Shown here: positions 1 to 8,032 of the stretch, piece after piece | Numbering within the stretch: the stretch's first letter is position 1 | Layout of the letters: every line of letters begins with the position of its first letter | Source: Bilophila wadsworthia ATCC 49260 | Lineage (GTDB): Bacteria > Desulfobacterota > Desulfovibrionia > Desulfovibrionales > Desulfovibrionaceae | Assembly: GCF_000701705.1 (NCBI RefSeq) | Contig: NZ_JNJP01000003.1 | Coordinates: forward strand, 101,571 to 165,570 | Direction: 5' to 3' | Length of the DNA stretch: 64,000 nt | Position numbers and translations under genes: made by a program | The notes under the pieces: model-generated | Seen by the model: only the letters and a program-made list of their open reading frames with translations | Database searches by the model: none | What the model was told of the DNA's origin: nothing

Positions 1-153
1 TGGGGTTCCACCCCAAACCCCGTCGGGGGAAATGATTTCCCCCGAACCCCCTCATTTCGGAACACATGGCTTGCCATGTGTTCCGGCAATGGGGGTCAAG
101 GGGCATCATGCCCCTTGCGGGGGAGTGGGGGCAGTGCCCCCACATCTTCCCTC
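1..153. repeat. Cluster of five consecutive hairpins downstream of topB
   Basis: No gene is visible here. Five different palindromes follow one another: 2-14 (GGGG/CCCC arms), 25-43 (GGGGGAAA/TTTCCCCC), 59-84 (GGAACACATGG/CCATGTGTTCC), 98-116 (AAGGGGCAT/ATGCCCCTT) and 125-143 (GTGGGGGC/GCCCCCAC). They lie just past the topB stop codon, so one or more may act as a terminator or mRNA 3' stabiliser. None has a clear T-tract, and the stacking of unrelated stems is more than one terminator needs. Confidence 0.6.
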
Positions 154-2274
154 CTATTTTCCTCTTTTCTTCGCGTTGAAATCCGGAGCGCCGCCCGGAG
201 CGACAGGCCAGGTCTTCTTGCATCCGGGGTAGCCGGAGCAGCCGTAGAACTCGCCTTTCGCGCCGGAGCGTTTGACGAGCGGCTTGCCGCAGGCCGGGCA
301 GGCGTATTCCGAAAGCGCGGGTTTGGGCCTGGCCTTGCCGGGCTTGCCGTGGTCGTCGGGCAGGATGACCTTGCAGTCGGGATACGCCGTGCAGCCCCAG
401 AACCACGAACCGTCCTTCTTGCGCCTGCGGCGGTTCAGGGCTGCGCCGCAGGAAGGACAGGGAAACGCGGGCCTGCCGTCGCCCAGAATGGGGGCAAGGA
501 GTTCCGGCAGAATCTTCTTCTGCTCCGCAAGAAAGGCGTCGAGCGTTTCCCTGCCCTGGGCGATGGCCTCAAGACGGGACTCCCATTCCGCCGTGGTAAT
601 GGGGTCTTTGAGCGCGGGCGGGGTGAGGTCGATGATTTCCCGGCCCAGAGGCGTGGAAACGATGGACTTTTTCTCAAGCGCCAGATAGCCGCGCTCTTTG
701 AGCGTTTCGAGAACCTTTGCGCGGGTGGCCTCGGTTCCGATACCCTTGGTTTCCTTGAGAGTGACTTTGGCATCGGCGTCACCCACAAAACGGTGGACGT
801 TGGCCATCGCCTCGATGAGCGTGCCTTCGGAAAAACGGGAAGGCGGGGAAGTCTTTTTCTTTACGCTTTCCACTGTGCGGCAGGTCACGGCATCGCCCTG
901 TTCAACCGGCGGCAGGGATTCCTCTTCCTGCCTGTCGTCTTCCTCGTCTTTGGAGAAGGCCGTCCATCCGGTGTCCACCATGCGCCGCCCCGTGACCTCC
1001 CAACGGGTATCAGCAAGGTTGACCGCGATTTTTCGCGCTTCATAACGCATGGGCGAATGGAATTGCAGGCAAAAGGCCGTGGCAATCATGAAATAGAGAG
1101 AACGCTCCTCTGGTTTGAGGTTGTCCGGGGGCAGTTCGCCCGTGGGCGCGATGGCGTGGTGCGCGGTGACTTTTCCCGTATTCCACGCGGCGCTTTTGAG
1201 CGAGGCGTCAGCCTTTCCCGCGATCTGTTCCAGGCCGGGAAGCGAGGAAAGCGCGGCCAGCACGGCGGCGGCTTCCTGATACTGCTCGACAGGCAGATAG
1301 CGGCAGTCCGTCCGGGGATAGGTGGTCAGTTTGCGCTCATAGAGGGATTGCGCGATGTTCAGCACCTGTTGCGCTGACATGCCGAGTTGGGCGGAAGCGG
1401 CTTTTTGCAGGGAGGAAAGACTGTGCGGCAGGGGCGCGGCCTTGCTCTTGTTTTCCCGCAGAGATTCCGTGACAAGGCCCTCCACGCCGTTGACCTGTTC
1501 AAGCACAGCGGCAACCTGAGTGAAATCCACGAGCCGCCCGGAAGCGTCCAGACCGGCCTGCGTCTCGGAAGGAACAAAGGTGGCCGTAAATTCTCCGGCG
1601 GCATGGGTGAGTGAGGCCCGCAGCACGAAATAGTCCACGGGTTTGAAGTTGGTAATTTCCCTGTCGCGGGCAACGACCAGAGCGAGGGTGGGAGTCTGGA
1701 CGCGGCCCAGAGACAGCGTTTCGGAACGTCCGCCTTCTCTTCCCTTGATGGTCAGGGCGCGTGTGGCGTTGATGCCCACCAGCCAGTCGGCCAGACTTCT
1801 GGCGCGGGCGGCGTCGCGCAAAGGCGCATAGGGCGTATTGTCCCTGATGCCGTTCAGGGCGATGCGGACGGATTTGTCATCTAGAGACGGCAGCCAGATA
1901 CGGGCCACCGGGCCACGATAGTTGAAATGCTCCAGTACTTCGTCCACAAGAAGCTGGCCCTCGCGGTCGGGATCGCCTGCGTTGACCACGGAATCGGCCT
2001 CGCGCAGCAGGGAGCCGATGACGGCAAGCTGTTTGGCGGAATCCTTTTTGACCTTGTATTTCCATTCAGAAGGAATGATGGGCAGGTGTTCGCGCCGCCA
2101 TTGGGAATATTCGGGCTTGTATTCCTGCGGCCAGGCAAGTTCGAGCATGTGCCCGAAGCACCATGTCACCACATCGTCGCCGCAGCGGATGCAGCCGCTT
2201 TCCGTGCGGCCATTGCCCAGACCATTGGCGATGGCTTTTGCAAGATTGGGTTTTTCGGCAATGAAAAGTCGCAT
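154..2274 (-). CDS. topB: DNA topoisomerase III, type IA (TopB)
   Basis: 706 residues. Type IA topoisomerases pass one DNA strand through another and resolve replication and transfer intermediates; TopB homologues are common on IncP- and IncI-like conjugative elements. The Toprim domain starts at the N-terminus (LFIAEKPNLAKAIA; DPDREGQ at 101-107). The active-site tyrosine is in KLTTYPRTDCRYLP at about residue 319. Two C4 zinc modules close the protein, at about 606-634 (CPSC...CTAYPDC) and 659-685 (CPAC...CSGYPGC). Length and domain order match full-length TopB, so the gene looks intact. It is the last gene of a long leftward operon, one base from the ArdC-like gene upstream, and its job is probably to process DNA of the conjugative element. 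Confidence 0.95.
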   Translation of the reverse strand: MRLFIAEKPNLAKAIANGLGNGRTESGCIRCGDDVVTWCFGHMLELAWPQEYKPEYSQWRREHLPIIPSEWKYKVKKDSAKQLAVIGSLLREADSVVNAGDPDREGQLLVDEVLEHFNYRGPVARIWLPSLDDKSVRIALNGIRDNTPYAPLRDAARARSLADWLVGINATRALTIKGREGGRSETLSLGRVQTPTLALVVARDREITNFKPVDYFVLRASLTHAAGEFTATFVPSETQAGLDASGRLVDFTQVAAVLEQVNGVEGLVTESLRENKSKAAPLPHSLSSLQKAASAQLGMSAQQVLNIAQSLYERKLTTYPRTDCRYLPVEQYQEAAAVLAALSSLPGLEQIAGKADASLKSAAWNTGKVTAHHAIAPTGELPPDNLKPEERSLYFMIATAFCLQFHSPMRYEARKIAVNLADTRWEVTGRRMVDTGWTAFSKDEEDDRQEEESLPPVEQGDAVTCRTVESVKKKTSPPSRFSEGTLIEAMANVHRFVGDADAKVTLKETKGIGTEATRAKVLETLKERGYLALEKKSIVSTPLGREIIDLTPPALKDPITTAEWESRLEAIAQGRETLDAFLAEQKKILPELLAPILGDGRPAFPCPSCGAALNRRRRKKDGSWFWGCTAYPDCKVILPDDHGKPGKARPKPALSEYACPACGKPLVKRSGAKGEFYGCSGYPGCKKTWPVAPGGAPDFNAKKRGK

Positions 2275-2275
2275 A

Positions 2276-3640
2276 TCACATCCTCATACGCCGCGCGGAA
2301 GCGGCTTTCTGTTCGTTCAGGGGAAGGGGATTTTCCACAGCGCCCGGCGCGGAGCGGAGCTTTTCGTCCAGCTCCATGTGCAACGCCTGCGACACCTGGT
2401 CGCAGAGCGCGGCCAGCTCTCTGGTGGCGGAAGGGTCGAGCCTGAGCGCCATGTTCAGGAAGTCGGGATTCTGGAGAATCAGGCGGGCCTTGACGGTCAG
2501 GTCATCCGTTTCCGCAAATGCTCTGGCGGATTCGGACAGAGAATTCGCGGTTCCGCCGGGCGCGGGACGCGGAGCGTCGGAACCAACCTTTTCCCGGAAG
2601 GACACACCGGTCACGGCATCCCGTTGTTTCTGCATCTCCATGAGTTCCGGCCATGCTTCTCGTTTGGGGAACCATCGGGCGGCGGGCTGTTCGCCCGCTT
2701 CAAACTGGCGCAGGGTTGTCAGCGCCCGCGCGGCTTCCGAGGCGGCCCGGAAAAGCGCCCTGGATTCCCCGCTGGAAAAGGTCTGGTTCCAGAGCCTGAG
2801 CCGTTCCGCGGAACCGTGTTCCGGCATGGGCAGACCGAATTTCGCCCCGGCCAGCATGGAGAACATTTCCGCCCGCATTTCCTCGAAGGCGCAGCTTTTG
2901 AGTGTTTGGGCCTTTACAGGCTGTCGGGCTTCCCGTGATGTATGGCCAGTGGCCTTGAAGAACTCCCGCAGCTTCGCGGCGTAGTAAGCGCCGGAACTGT
3001 GAAAATTCTCCGGGTACGGCAGCCTGACGGTATCCGTTTTATGGTCGAAGCGCGGAACGCCCTTGTCGTGTTCGACCGCCACACCCGAACTGGCGACAAA
3101 GCGTTCCAGCAACTCGTTGCGCTGGGCTTCGCTCATGACGGGCGCGGGCTGTTCCCTGGCGGGAAAGTTTTCAATCTGGGCCGCATTGAAGACCGTGAAG
3201 GGATACAGCAGGGTATGTCGCTGCACATCAGGAATGCCCTTTGCCTGCTCTTCGGAAACAAAATTCCACTTTCCGTCCTTTTCCACCGTGAAGAACACGT
3301 CCTCCGGGCGCAGCACGGTGACGCCGTGTTCTCCTTTTCGGATGCGGATGTTCAGGTCAGGATATTCCTCCCTGACCGCCTGGAGCTGCTTGAAAGTGAG
3401 CCAGCGATTGTCGGTGTAGCCCTTTTCCATAGCGGTCAGCGTCAGACGCACCATGTTCGCTCCGCTGTATTCCTTTCCGGTGGCGGGGCAAAAGGGCGTT
3501 TCAGTCACAGACGGCTGACTTTGTTCAGCGTTTTCGGCCAGCGACAACATGGTCTGGGCAATGCCGTTGACAAATTCCTCCTGAACTTCCCGACTGAGCT
3601 GAAAGCGGCTCTTCTTTTCATTCTGTGGCGTCTGGTTCAT
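2276..3640 (-). CDS. ArdC-like antirestriction/ssDNA-binding protein with degenerate peptidase motif
   Basis: 454 residues. The middle of the protein resembles ArdC (DUF1738 plus zincin-like region) of conjugative plasmids: the segment with NRWLTFKQLQ and IRKGEHGVTV matches the ssDNA-binding N-terminal fold, and TGHTSR followed by EEMRAEMFSMLAG matches the conserved second part. ArdC proteins bind incoming single-stranded DNA and protect it from restriction. In typical members a HExxH zinc site precedes the TGH motif. Here the corresponding segment reads KLREFFKATGH, so the first histidine and the glutamate are missing and peptidase activity is unlikely. About 130 extra residues follow, without a recognised domain. 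The position upstream of topB in the transfer operon fits a role in the recipient cell. Confidence 0.7.
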   Translation of the reverse strand: MNQTPQNEKKSRFQLSREVQEEFVNGIAQTMLSLAENAEQSQPSVTETPFCPATGKEYSGANMVRLTLTAMEKGYTDNRWLTFKQLQAVREEYPDLNIRIRKGEHGVTVLRPEDVFFTVEKDGKWNFVSEEQAKGIPDVQRHTLLYPFTVFNAAQIENFPAREQPAPVMSEAQRNELLERFVASSGVAVEHDKGVPRFDHKTDTVRLPYPENFHSSGAYYAAKLREFFKATGHTSREARQPVKAQTLKSCAFEEMRAEMFSMLAGAKFGLPMPEHGSAERLRLWNQTFSSGESRALFRAASEAARALTTLRQFEAGEQPAARWFPKREAWPELMEMQKQRDAVTGVSFREKVGSDAPRPAPGGTANSLSESARAFAETDDLTVKARLILQNPDFLNMALRLDPSATRELAALCDQVSQALHMELDEKLRSAPGAVENPLPLNEQKAASARRMRM

Positions 3641-3852
3641 TTCTGTTCCTCCCTGATGTCCACAATCACGGTATCCTGTTCGTCATACGGATTAAGAAAT
3701 CCGGCGGCGACGGCTTCCTCGCGGCTCATGAGAAACGCGCCCGCGTCAAGCTGACGCTCAATGTCCTCCTGGGTAAGAGAAACGTGCTCCTTTTCCGGGG
3801 AGCGCCGCGCGGTATCAAACAGGCCAAGGCTGTTGCGTTCTTTTCTGTTCAT
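3637..3852 (-). CDS. Small hypothetical protein, 71 aa
   Basis: A 71-residue acidic protein starting at the ATG at 3852, overlapping the start of the downstream ArdC-like gene by four bases, as expected for translational coupling. The sequence is rich in Glu and Asp with one predicted helix (QEDIERQLDAGAFLMSREEA). I recognise no family. An upstream extension of the frame to 4134 runs across the next gene and was not used. Its position in the transfer operon suggests an accessory role; nothing in the sequence indicates which. Confidence 0.55.
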   Translation of the reverse strand: MNRKERNSLGLFDTARRSPEKEHVSLTQEDIERQLDAGAFLMSREEAVAAGFLNPYDEQDTVIVDIREEQK

Positions 3853-3868
3853 GATGATCCCTTTGTAG

Positions 3869-4297
3869 TTACTGTTCGTTATTCTTGAACAATATATTGA
3901 AGAAAGAGGACAGCTCAGTTTCAGCTTCTCCGGGAAGGCTGTATTTACGGCAAAATTGCATGGCAAACTCATGACCGGGCAGAGTATGGAGGATGGGCAT
4001 GGATTCACTTTCTTCATCATGCAGCCAGAGGTGACGGAAAGCCTCTCTGCCTGACGTATTGCCCTCCAGAATGGAAGCGACGCCGCCGTCACATTCGCAG
4101 ATTTCAAGAAGACCGTTATCCAGCATGGCATCAAGGGAGTTTTTCATGGCTGTATACTCGGTCTGACCGTGACCAAGCAGGATTTTTCGCAAAATGCTGC
4201 CCTGAAGAATGTGATGAAACAGTTCATCTCTTCGCAGGGAGTGCGCGTTGGCTTCATCAAGATTCAAAAGCATGGCGTAATGGGTCATATTGATCAC
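3869..4297 (-). CDS. Hypothetical protein, 142 aa
   Basis: A soluble 142-residue protein with no signal peptide or membrane segment. It begins MINMTHYAMLLNLDEANA and has several predicted helices (HSLRRDELFHHIL, EYTAMKNSLDAMLDNG). I do not recognise a family. It lies between icmT and the 71-aa gene on the same strand, with a 16-bp gap on each side. Base composition is slightly more AT-rich than its neighbours. It is probably an accessory gene of the conjugative element. Confidence 0.5.
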   Translation of the reverse strand: MINMTHYAMLLNLDEANAHSLRRDELFHHILQGSILRKILLGHGQTEYTAMKNSLDAMLDNGLLEICECDGGVASILEGNTSGREAFRHLWLHDEESESMPILHTLPGHEFAMQFCRKYSLPGEAETELSSFFNILFKNNEQ

Positions 4298-4313
4298 CTT
4301 TTTAGTGAGAGGG

Positions 4314-4586
4314 TTACTGCCAGCGACAGCGTTTGCGCCACTGGCTTTCAGTGTTTCGTGTTTCGCGTCTCCGTCCCATGCAGGCCACGCGGATGGCGCG
4401 GAAACAGGCGACGGGCGTCATGCCTGTGCGCTGGACAAGGTAGAGGACGAGGATCGCGGCAAGCGCCAGCCCCGCCGTCCACCAGGCCCAATGAAAGAGC
4501 CAGAGGGCCAGAGGAAAGACGGCGCGGGCGTCCAGAATGAAGATTTTGGGCGTGAGCGCGGTATCGCGCCAGAGAACGTCAGCCAT
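4314..4586 (-). CDS. icmT: IcmT/TraK-like small inner-membrane T4SS protein
   Basis: 90 residues, the usual size of IcmT (about 86 aa). The start MADVLWRDTALTPKIFILDA followed by a hydrophobic segment (residues about 23-52) is the IcmT pattern: a W-R-D-T motif, an LDAR motif, then a double-length membrane stretch and a basic tail. IcmT (TraK in IncI plasmids) is a small inner-membrane component of the Dot/Icm conjugation machine. The ATG at 4584-4586 overlaps the 3' end of the PP-loop gene by eight bases, so the two are probably co-translated. Identification rests on pattern and on the other Dot/Icm genes alongside. Confidence 0.75.
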   Translation of the reverse strand: MADVLWRDTALTPKIFILDARAVFPLALWLFHWAWWTAGLALAAILVLYLVQRTGMTPVACFRAIRVACMGRRRETRNTESQWRKRCRWQ

Positions 4587-5355
4587 TATCCGCCTCCTCC
4601 GCAAAGCGGGCATCCAGGGCCGAGACGCTGGAATCCTTGAAACGCCGTCTGTTTTCCGGCAGCCAGGATTCCATGACGAGCATCCGTTGCCACAGGTCAG
4701 GGAAGTAACCACGAAGTGTCCGCAGTTCATCAAGAGATTGCAAAGGACAGCAGAAGCAACTGACGCGACTGAAGAAATGGTACAGTCCGCCCCAGGTGAA
4801 GCCGCGTTTGTAGCAGTAAGCCAGCGCGTCGGTCTCCGTGACGCCCCATTCCACTAGCGGATACCGTTGTACACAGTAGGCGCTGCCCCTTTTGGTGGAA
4901 CCGTCCAGCCGATGCCGTTCGTCGGCGGCGAATCCGATACACTGACGCAGGGGGAGTTCAAGGCCACTCCGGTGGGTGAGCGCCAGAAAATGCGCGTGAA
5001 GCGCATCCCGTTTGCGGCCCGTACACCAGCGAACGGGCGCGTTGGGCCAGCCCCGGCCAATCATATGCACCTGACGTGTTCCCCGCCTGGCTACCGGATA
5101 TTCTGAAAACATCCAGTCAAAGGGCGACTTGTCCGTTTCCACGCCAATCGGCATCCTGGGATGCAGGCGCGTGATTTTCAGGCCGGTAAAGGCTTCGAGC
5201 TTTTCCAGATGTTCATACATTTCGGGAAATTCCCATCCTGTGTCGAAAAACACGACATCGGCCACGGGTTCGCCGCGTTCGAGGAGCATGAGCAGCATGG
5301 CCGTGCTGTCCTTTCCGCCGGAGAGGGAAACCACATTCGCGGGATGTTTCATCAC
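4579..5355 (-). CDS. Phosphoadenosine phosphosulfate reductase-family (PP-loop) protein
   Basis: 258 residues. The N-terminal VVSLSGGKDSTAMLL is a PP-loop (SGGxDS) that binds the pyrophosphate of ATP or PAPS. It is followed by VVFFDTGWEFPEMYEHL and a cysteine-bearing WCTGRKRDALHAH, as in the PAPS-reductase superfamily (CysH/DndC-like). A further SCFCCPLQS cluster may bind metal. Stand-alone members on phages and conjugative elements are usually not sulfate-assimilation enzymes; known relatives include the DNA phosphorothioation protein DndC. No dnd or sulfate-assimilation genes lie beside it, so the substrate is unknown. It starts four bases inside the next upstream gene, within the transfer operon. 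Confidence 0.75.
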   Translation of the reverse strand: MMKHPANVVSLSGGKDSTAMLLMLLERGEPVADVVFFDTGWEFPEMYEHLEKLEAFTGLKITRLHPRMPIGVETDKSPFDWMFSEYPVARRGTRQVHMIGRGWPNAPVRWCTGRKRDALHAHFLALTHRSGLELPLRQCIGFAADERHRLDGSTKRGSAYCVQRYPLVEWGVTETDALAYCYKRGFTWGGLYHFFSRVSCFCCPLQSLDELRTLRGYFPDLWQRMLVMESWLPENRRRFKDSSVSALDARFAEEADNG

Positions 5356-5648
5356 AGCTCCTCCAGCGGAGCGCCCATGAGCGGGTCGATCTCCAGATAG
5401 AAGGCATCTTCACCCTGAGCGGCATCCTGTTCCGTTTCGGGACGGAACGGACGCATGTACAGACGGAGCAGACCGGATTTGGGATCGGGCAGGGGCATAG
5501 CCTGAAAGAGCAGTCCGAAGGAATCATCCCTGTTTTTGAAGCCAGTACCGATACGCAGCCAGGAGGATTTTGTCTCTCCTTCCTTGACGTATTCCCTGAT
5601 GCTGAAGATTTCGTAATATGGTATGTTGTCGTTATGCTGTTGCGCCAT
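5352..5648 (-). CDS. Hypothetical protein, 98 aa
   Basis: A 98-residue soluble protein from the ATG at 5648. It overlaps the dotB 3' end by 17 bases and its stop overlaps the start of the PP-loop gene, so it is embedded in the operon. The pattern of short strands (YYEIFSIREY, SSWLRIGTGFKN, GLLRLYMRPF) suggests a small beta-rich fold of the kind found in plasmid 'single-domain' proteins that describe quantities such as SSB-like or DUF736 proteins. I do not assign a family. No signal peptide or membrane helix is visible. Confidence 0.5.
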   Translation of the reverse strand: MAQQHNDNIPYYEIFSIREYVKEGETKSSWLRIGTGFKNRDDSFGLLFQAMPLPDPKSGLLRLYMRPFRPETEQDAAQGEDAFYLEIDPLMGAPLEEL

Positions 5649-6717
5649 AATCGGTTCCTTTCCTGTGTTTGCGTTCGGCCAGAATCGCCAGATAGCTGTC
5701 CCTGGCGATGTTTCCGTTCGCGTAGGCGGTTTGGGCGGCATCCTGAATCCGTTGGCCGGAAGCGGCCAGCAGGTCTTCGGTTTTCAGAATCAGACGTTCC
5801 AGCGGCGTTTCCAGCAGCGTTTCCCGGATTTCCGGCGTAAAGGCCAGATATTCGCGCAGGGCGATACGTCCGCTGTTGTCCGGCAGGGGAAGCAGACGCT
5901 GCGAGATGACCAGCCGCAGGCTGGAAAGCATCGTGGCTGCAACTTGCAGTCGTTCCGCGAAGGGAAAGACGTTGATGATGCGGGAAAGCGTTTCCGGCAC
6001 GGAGCGTGTATGCACGGTGGAATAGGCGGCGACGCCGATTTCCGCGCTTTCCATCATGCCCCGCAGGGTATCGGGATCGCGGCTTTCCCCGATGAGCACC
6101 ACATCCGGGGCTGTGCGCGTACTGTTGCGCGTGGCCGTCAGAAACGATTTCAGGTGTTCGGGAATCGTGCTTTGCGAGACAGGCCCGCCGGGATTGGGCA
6201 CGGCATCGAAATCAAACTCGATGGGCGCTTCATAAGTGCTGACATTGCGCCCGCCGCTTTCGATGATGCGCCGCAGAATGGCGGCCAGCAGCGTGGACTT
6301 GCCCGATCCCATGACGCCCGTGACCAGCACCAGGCCGTTGGACGGCATGGCATGGTCAAGAATCCCCTGTTCGACGTTCAGGTCTTCCAGAGCGGGCGGC
6401 ATGGAAGGAATGGTACGGAAGACAATCTTGACGCCGGTTGAATAGCCGTCCGCCACCGGTGTGGCGTTGCCGCGAAAACGGCGGCGCACACCGCGTGATT
6501 CCTCAATCTCGTGGGCAAAGTCGTAATCGGACTGCCCGGACTTGATGAGCGCGGACACGGAGTTGTTTTTGGTCAGACGCTCCAGCGCGGCCAGCAGCTC
6601 GTCAGTTGTGATGGGCCGTTGCGTGACCTTCCTCCATATGCCGTTCAACCGCATCCATGCGGGCAGACCGGAGCGCAGATTGAGGTCTGACATGTCGCAA
6701 TGGGTTCCCCAGAGCAA
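5632..6717 (-). CDS. dotB: DotB/TraJ-type T4SS ATPase
   Basis: 361 residues as read from a TTG at 6717. DotB is the hexameric cytoplasmic ATPase (PilT/VirB11 superfamily) that powers Dot/Icm transfer. Walker A is VTGVMGSGKSTLL at about 133-145, followed by an Asp box and an IGESRDPDTL Walker B at about 209. The homologous N-terminus continues upstream of this TTG without a stop up to 6786 (ARDFYPHEPRIRW, then ELNDLLLWG, as in DotB), yet no in-frame ATG exists there. The only ATG with a ribosome-binding site, at about 6785, is out of frame by one base at a GGGG run. The gene either uses a rare start or carries a one-base deletion (see findings). Confidence 0.85.
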   Translation of the reverse strand: MLWGTHCDMSDLNLRSGLPAWMRLNGIWRKVTQRPITTDELLAALERLTKNNSVSALIKSGQSDYDFAHEIEESRGVRRRFRGNATPVADGYSTGVKIVFRTIPSMPPALEDLNVEQGILDHAMPSNGLVLVTGVMGSGKSTLLAAILRRIIESGGRNVSTYEAPIEFDFDAVPNPGGPVSQSTIPEHLKSFLTATRNSTRTAPDVVLIGESRDPDTLRGMMESAEIGVAAYSTVHTRSVPETLSRIINVFPFAERLQVAATMLSSLRLVISQRLLPLPDNSGRIALREYLAFTPEIRETLLETPLERLILKTEDLLAASGQRIQDAAQTAYANGNIARDSYLAILAERKHRKGTDYGATA

Positions 6718-6786
6718 CAGGTCGTTGAGTTCCGAATGCGTCCAGCGGATACGGGGTTCATGAGGGTAGAAATCTCTGGCCCCATG

Positions 6787-7827
6787 CTATTTTCCCCCTT
6801 TCTTCCGGGACGCGGCGGGCGCGACCGTGAACGCGGAAGGCGCGGTAATCCGGTAGACCTTCTGGCCGATATTCAGCTTGTTGCCGTTGTCGGATCGGCG
6901 CGTCCCCAGGTCGGAGAACGCGGTATTGACCCGGCTCAGAAGGTGCTGCGCGGTGAGCAGGTGATAGAGCATGATGCCGCGATAGCTCCGCGCCATGCGG
7001 GACACATTGTCGGCATAGAGATGGTCGGCTTCGGCCAGTCCCTGTGCCCATGCCTCTCGCACGGCGGCTCGCCAGATGGCGCGTTCTTCCGCGTTTTGCG
7101 GCAGTACGGCGGGATTGGGCTGTTCCGGCGCGGGGAAGTCATCGGCCATGAGAAACTCCCTCCAGTTGGGCACAACCGCGATGTACCTGGCCGGTTCCAG
7201 CAGTTCATAGGTGGTTTTCGCCGCCGTGGCCGTGGCGGCATCTTCAATGCGCATGGATGCTCCCGCCCGCGTGAGCAGGGGCGGCATAATCAGGGCTTCA
7301 CCCTGCGTGAGCATCAACGGAGCAAAGTTGAAGGCCGTGTCCATAATGGCGCTGTAACGTTCCGTTTCCGTCACAAGCTGGCCGTAACGCCAGGACATGG
7401 CAGTCTGGAACGTGACCAGCCGCGCCGCCTCCCGGATGGCTTTGGGCCGCATGAGCTGAACGGCGGTTTGCTCCTTGCTGGTCGCCGTACCTGTCAGTTC
7501 CAGCAGTTTTGCCAGTTCCTTCGGTTCTCCCTTGCGCGGCCCGGATGCGGGATCGGCGGGAAGGTACACGTCAAGGGACTGTCCCGCGCCGTCTTCCCGG
7601 TACGCGGCGTCATGGGGTACGAACTTCCCCGTTCCCTTGTTGGCGCTGTCGGCGGGAGCCGGGGCGTTGACGACATCCGGCGGCACGGGCGCGGGATTCA
7701 CCACGTCCCCCCGTTTCCCGGCACAGCCTGCAAGGCAGACAGTGAAGGCCAGCGGAAGCAGCAGAGAAAAGACTTTGCCGTTGCCCGTGTTTTCCCCGCG
7801 TTTTTCAGGAATGCGGAAACGTGACAA
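6787..7827 (-). CDS. dotC: DotC/TraI-type outer-membrane lipoprotein of the T4SS
   Basis: DotC-like protein. A lipoprotein signal (VFSLLLPLAFTVCLAGC) ends in an LAGC lipobox. The mature part has conserved DotC features: REAARLVTFQTAMSWRYGQL, then VVPNWREFL and a C-terminal alpha-helical tail. With DotD and DotH it forms the outer-membrane core. The start given is the TTG at 7827, chosen because it puts the signal sequence near the N-terminus. The frame stays open to 8028 and encodes another membrane-like segment (MCAVLVIIGCFIVL at about 7899), so an earlier start or a fused small protein is possible. Stop TAG lies 70 bases before the dotB start used here. Confidence 0.8.
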   Translation of the reverse strand: MSRFRIPEKRGENTGNGKVFSLLLPLAFTVCLAGCAGKRGDVVNPAPVPPDVVNAPAPADSANKGTGKFVPHDAAYREDGAGQSLDVYLPADPASGPRKGEPKELAKLLELTGTATSKEQTAVQLMRPKAIREAARLVTFQTAMSWRYGQLVTETERYSAIMDTAFNFAPLMLTQGEALIMPPLLTRAGASMRIEDAATATAAKTTYELLEPARYIAVVPNWREFLMADDFPAPEQPNPAVLPQNAEERAIWRAAVREAWAQGLAEADHLYADNVSRMARSYRGIMLYHLLTAQHLLSRVNTAFSDLGTRRSDNGNKLNIGQKVYRITAPSAFTVAPAASRKKGGK

Positions 7828-7936
7828 AATATCGTTCTGTCGGCTGAGATGGTGATACAGCACAATAAAACAGCCAATGATGACCAGAACGGCGCACATG
7901 CCGAACGCCCAGCAGACAGCGGAAGAGTCGGCGGCT

Positions 7937-8032
7937 TCATACCCCTTTGCTGAATCCCAGCGTATAACTGTAGTCGTCGATTTTGGGCGTGGGCATGGGG
8001 GAAGACAGTATTTCCATGTCTGTCGCACTCAT
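7937..8032 (-). pseudogene. Short frame upstream of dotC, possibly frameshifted
   Basis: An ATG at 8032 with a good ribosome-binding site (GGAGGGAAGG) opens a 31-codon frame (MSATDMEILSSPMPT...SKGV) that stops at 7937. At the stop, the sequence AAAGGGG lets the reading continue in the dotC frame if one G is skipped, giving a protein with a membrane segment and then the DotC lipoprotein signal. Strong initiation signals followed by an early stop suggest a one-base indel, a programmed shift or a genuine tiny leader peptide. The sequence cannot decide between these. Confidence 0.4.

Noticed and set aside
76..1377. Long rightward frame opposite topB
   Set aside because: Antisense shadow of a high-GC gene; topB has all expected motifs on the other strand.
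4579..5355. PAPS-reductase-like gene as part of sulfate assimilation
   Set aside because: It is inside a transfer operon with no sulfur-assimilation genes nearby, and stand-alone members of this family on mobile DNA usually do something else.
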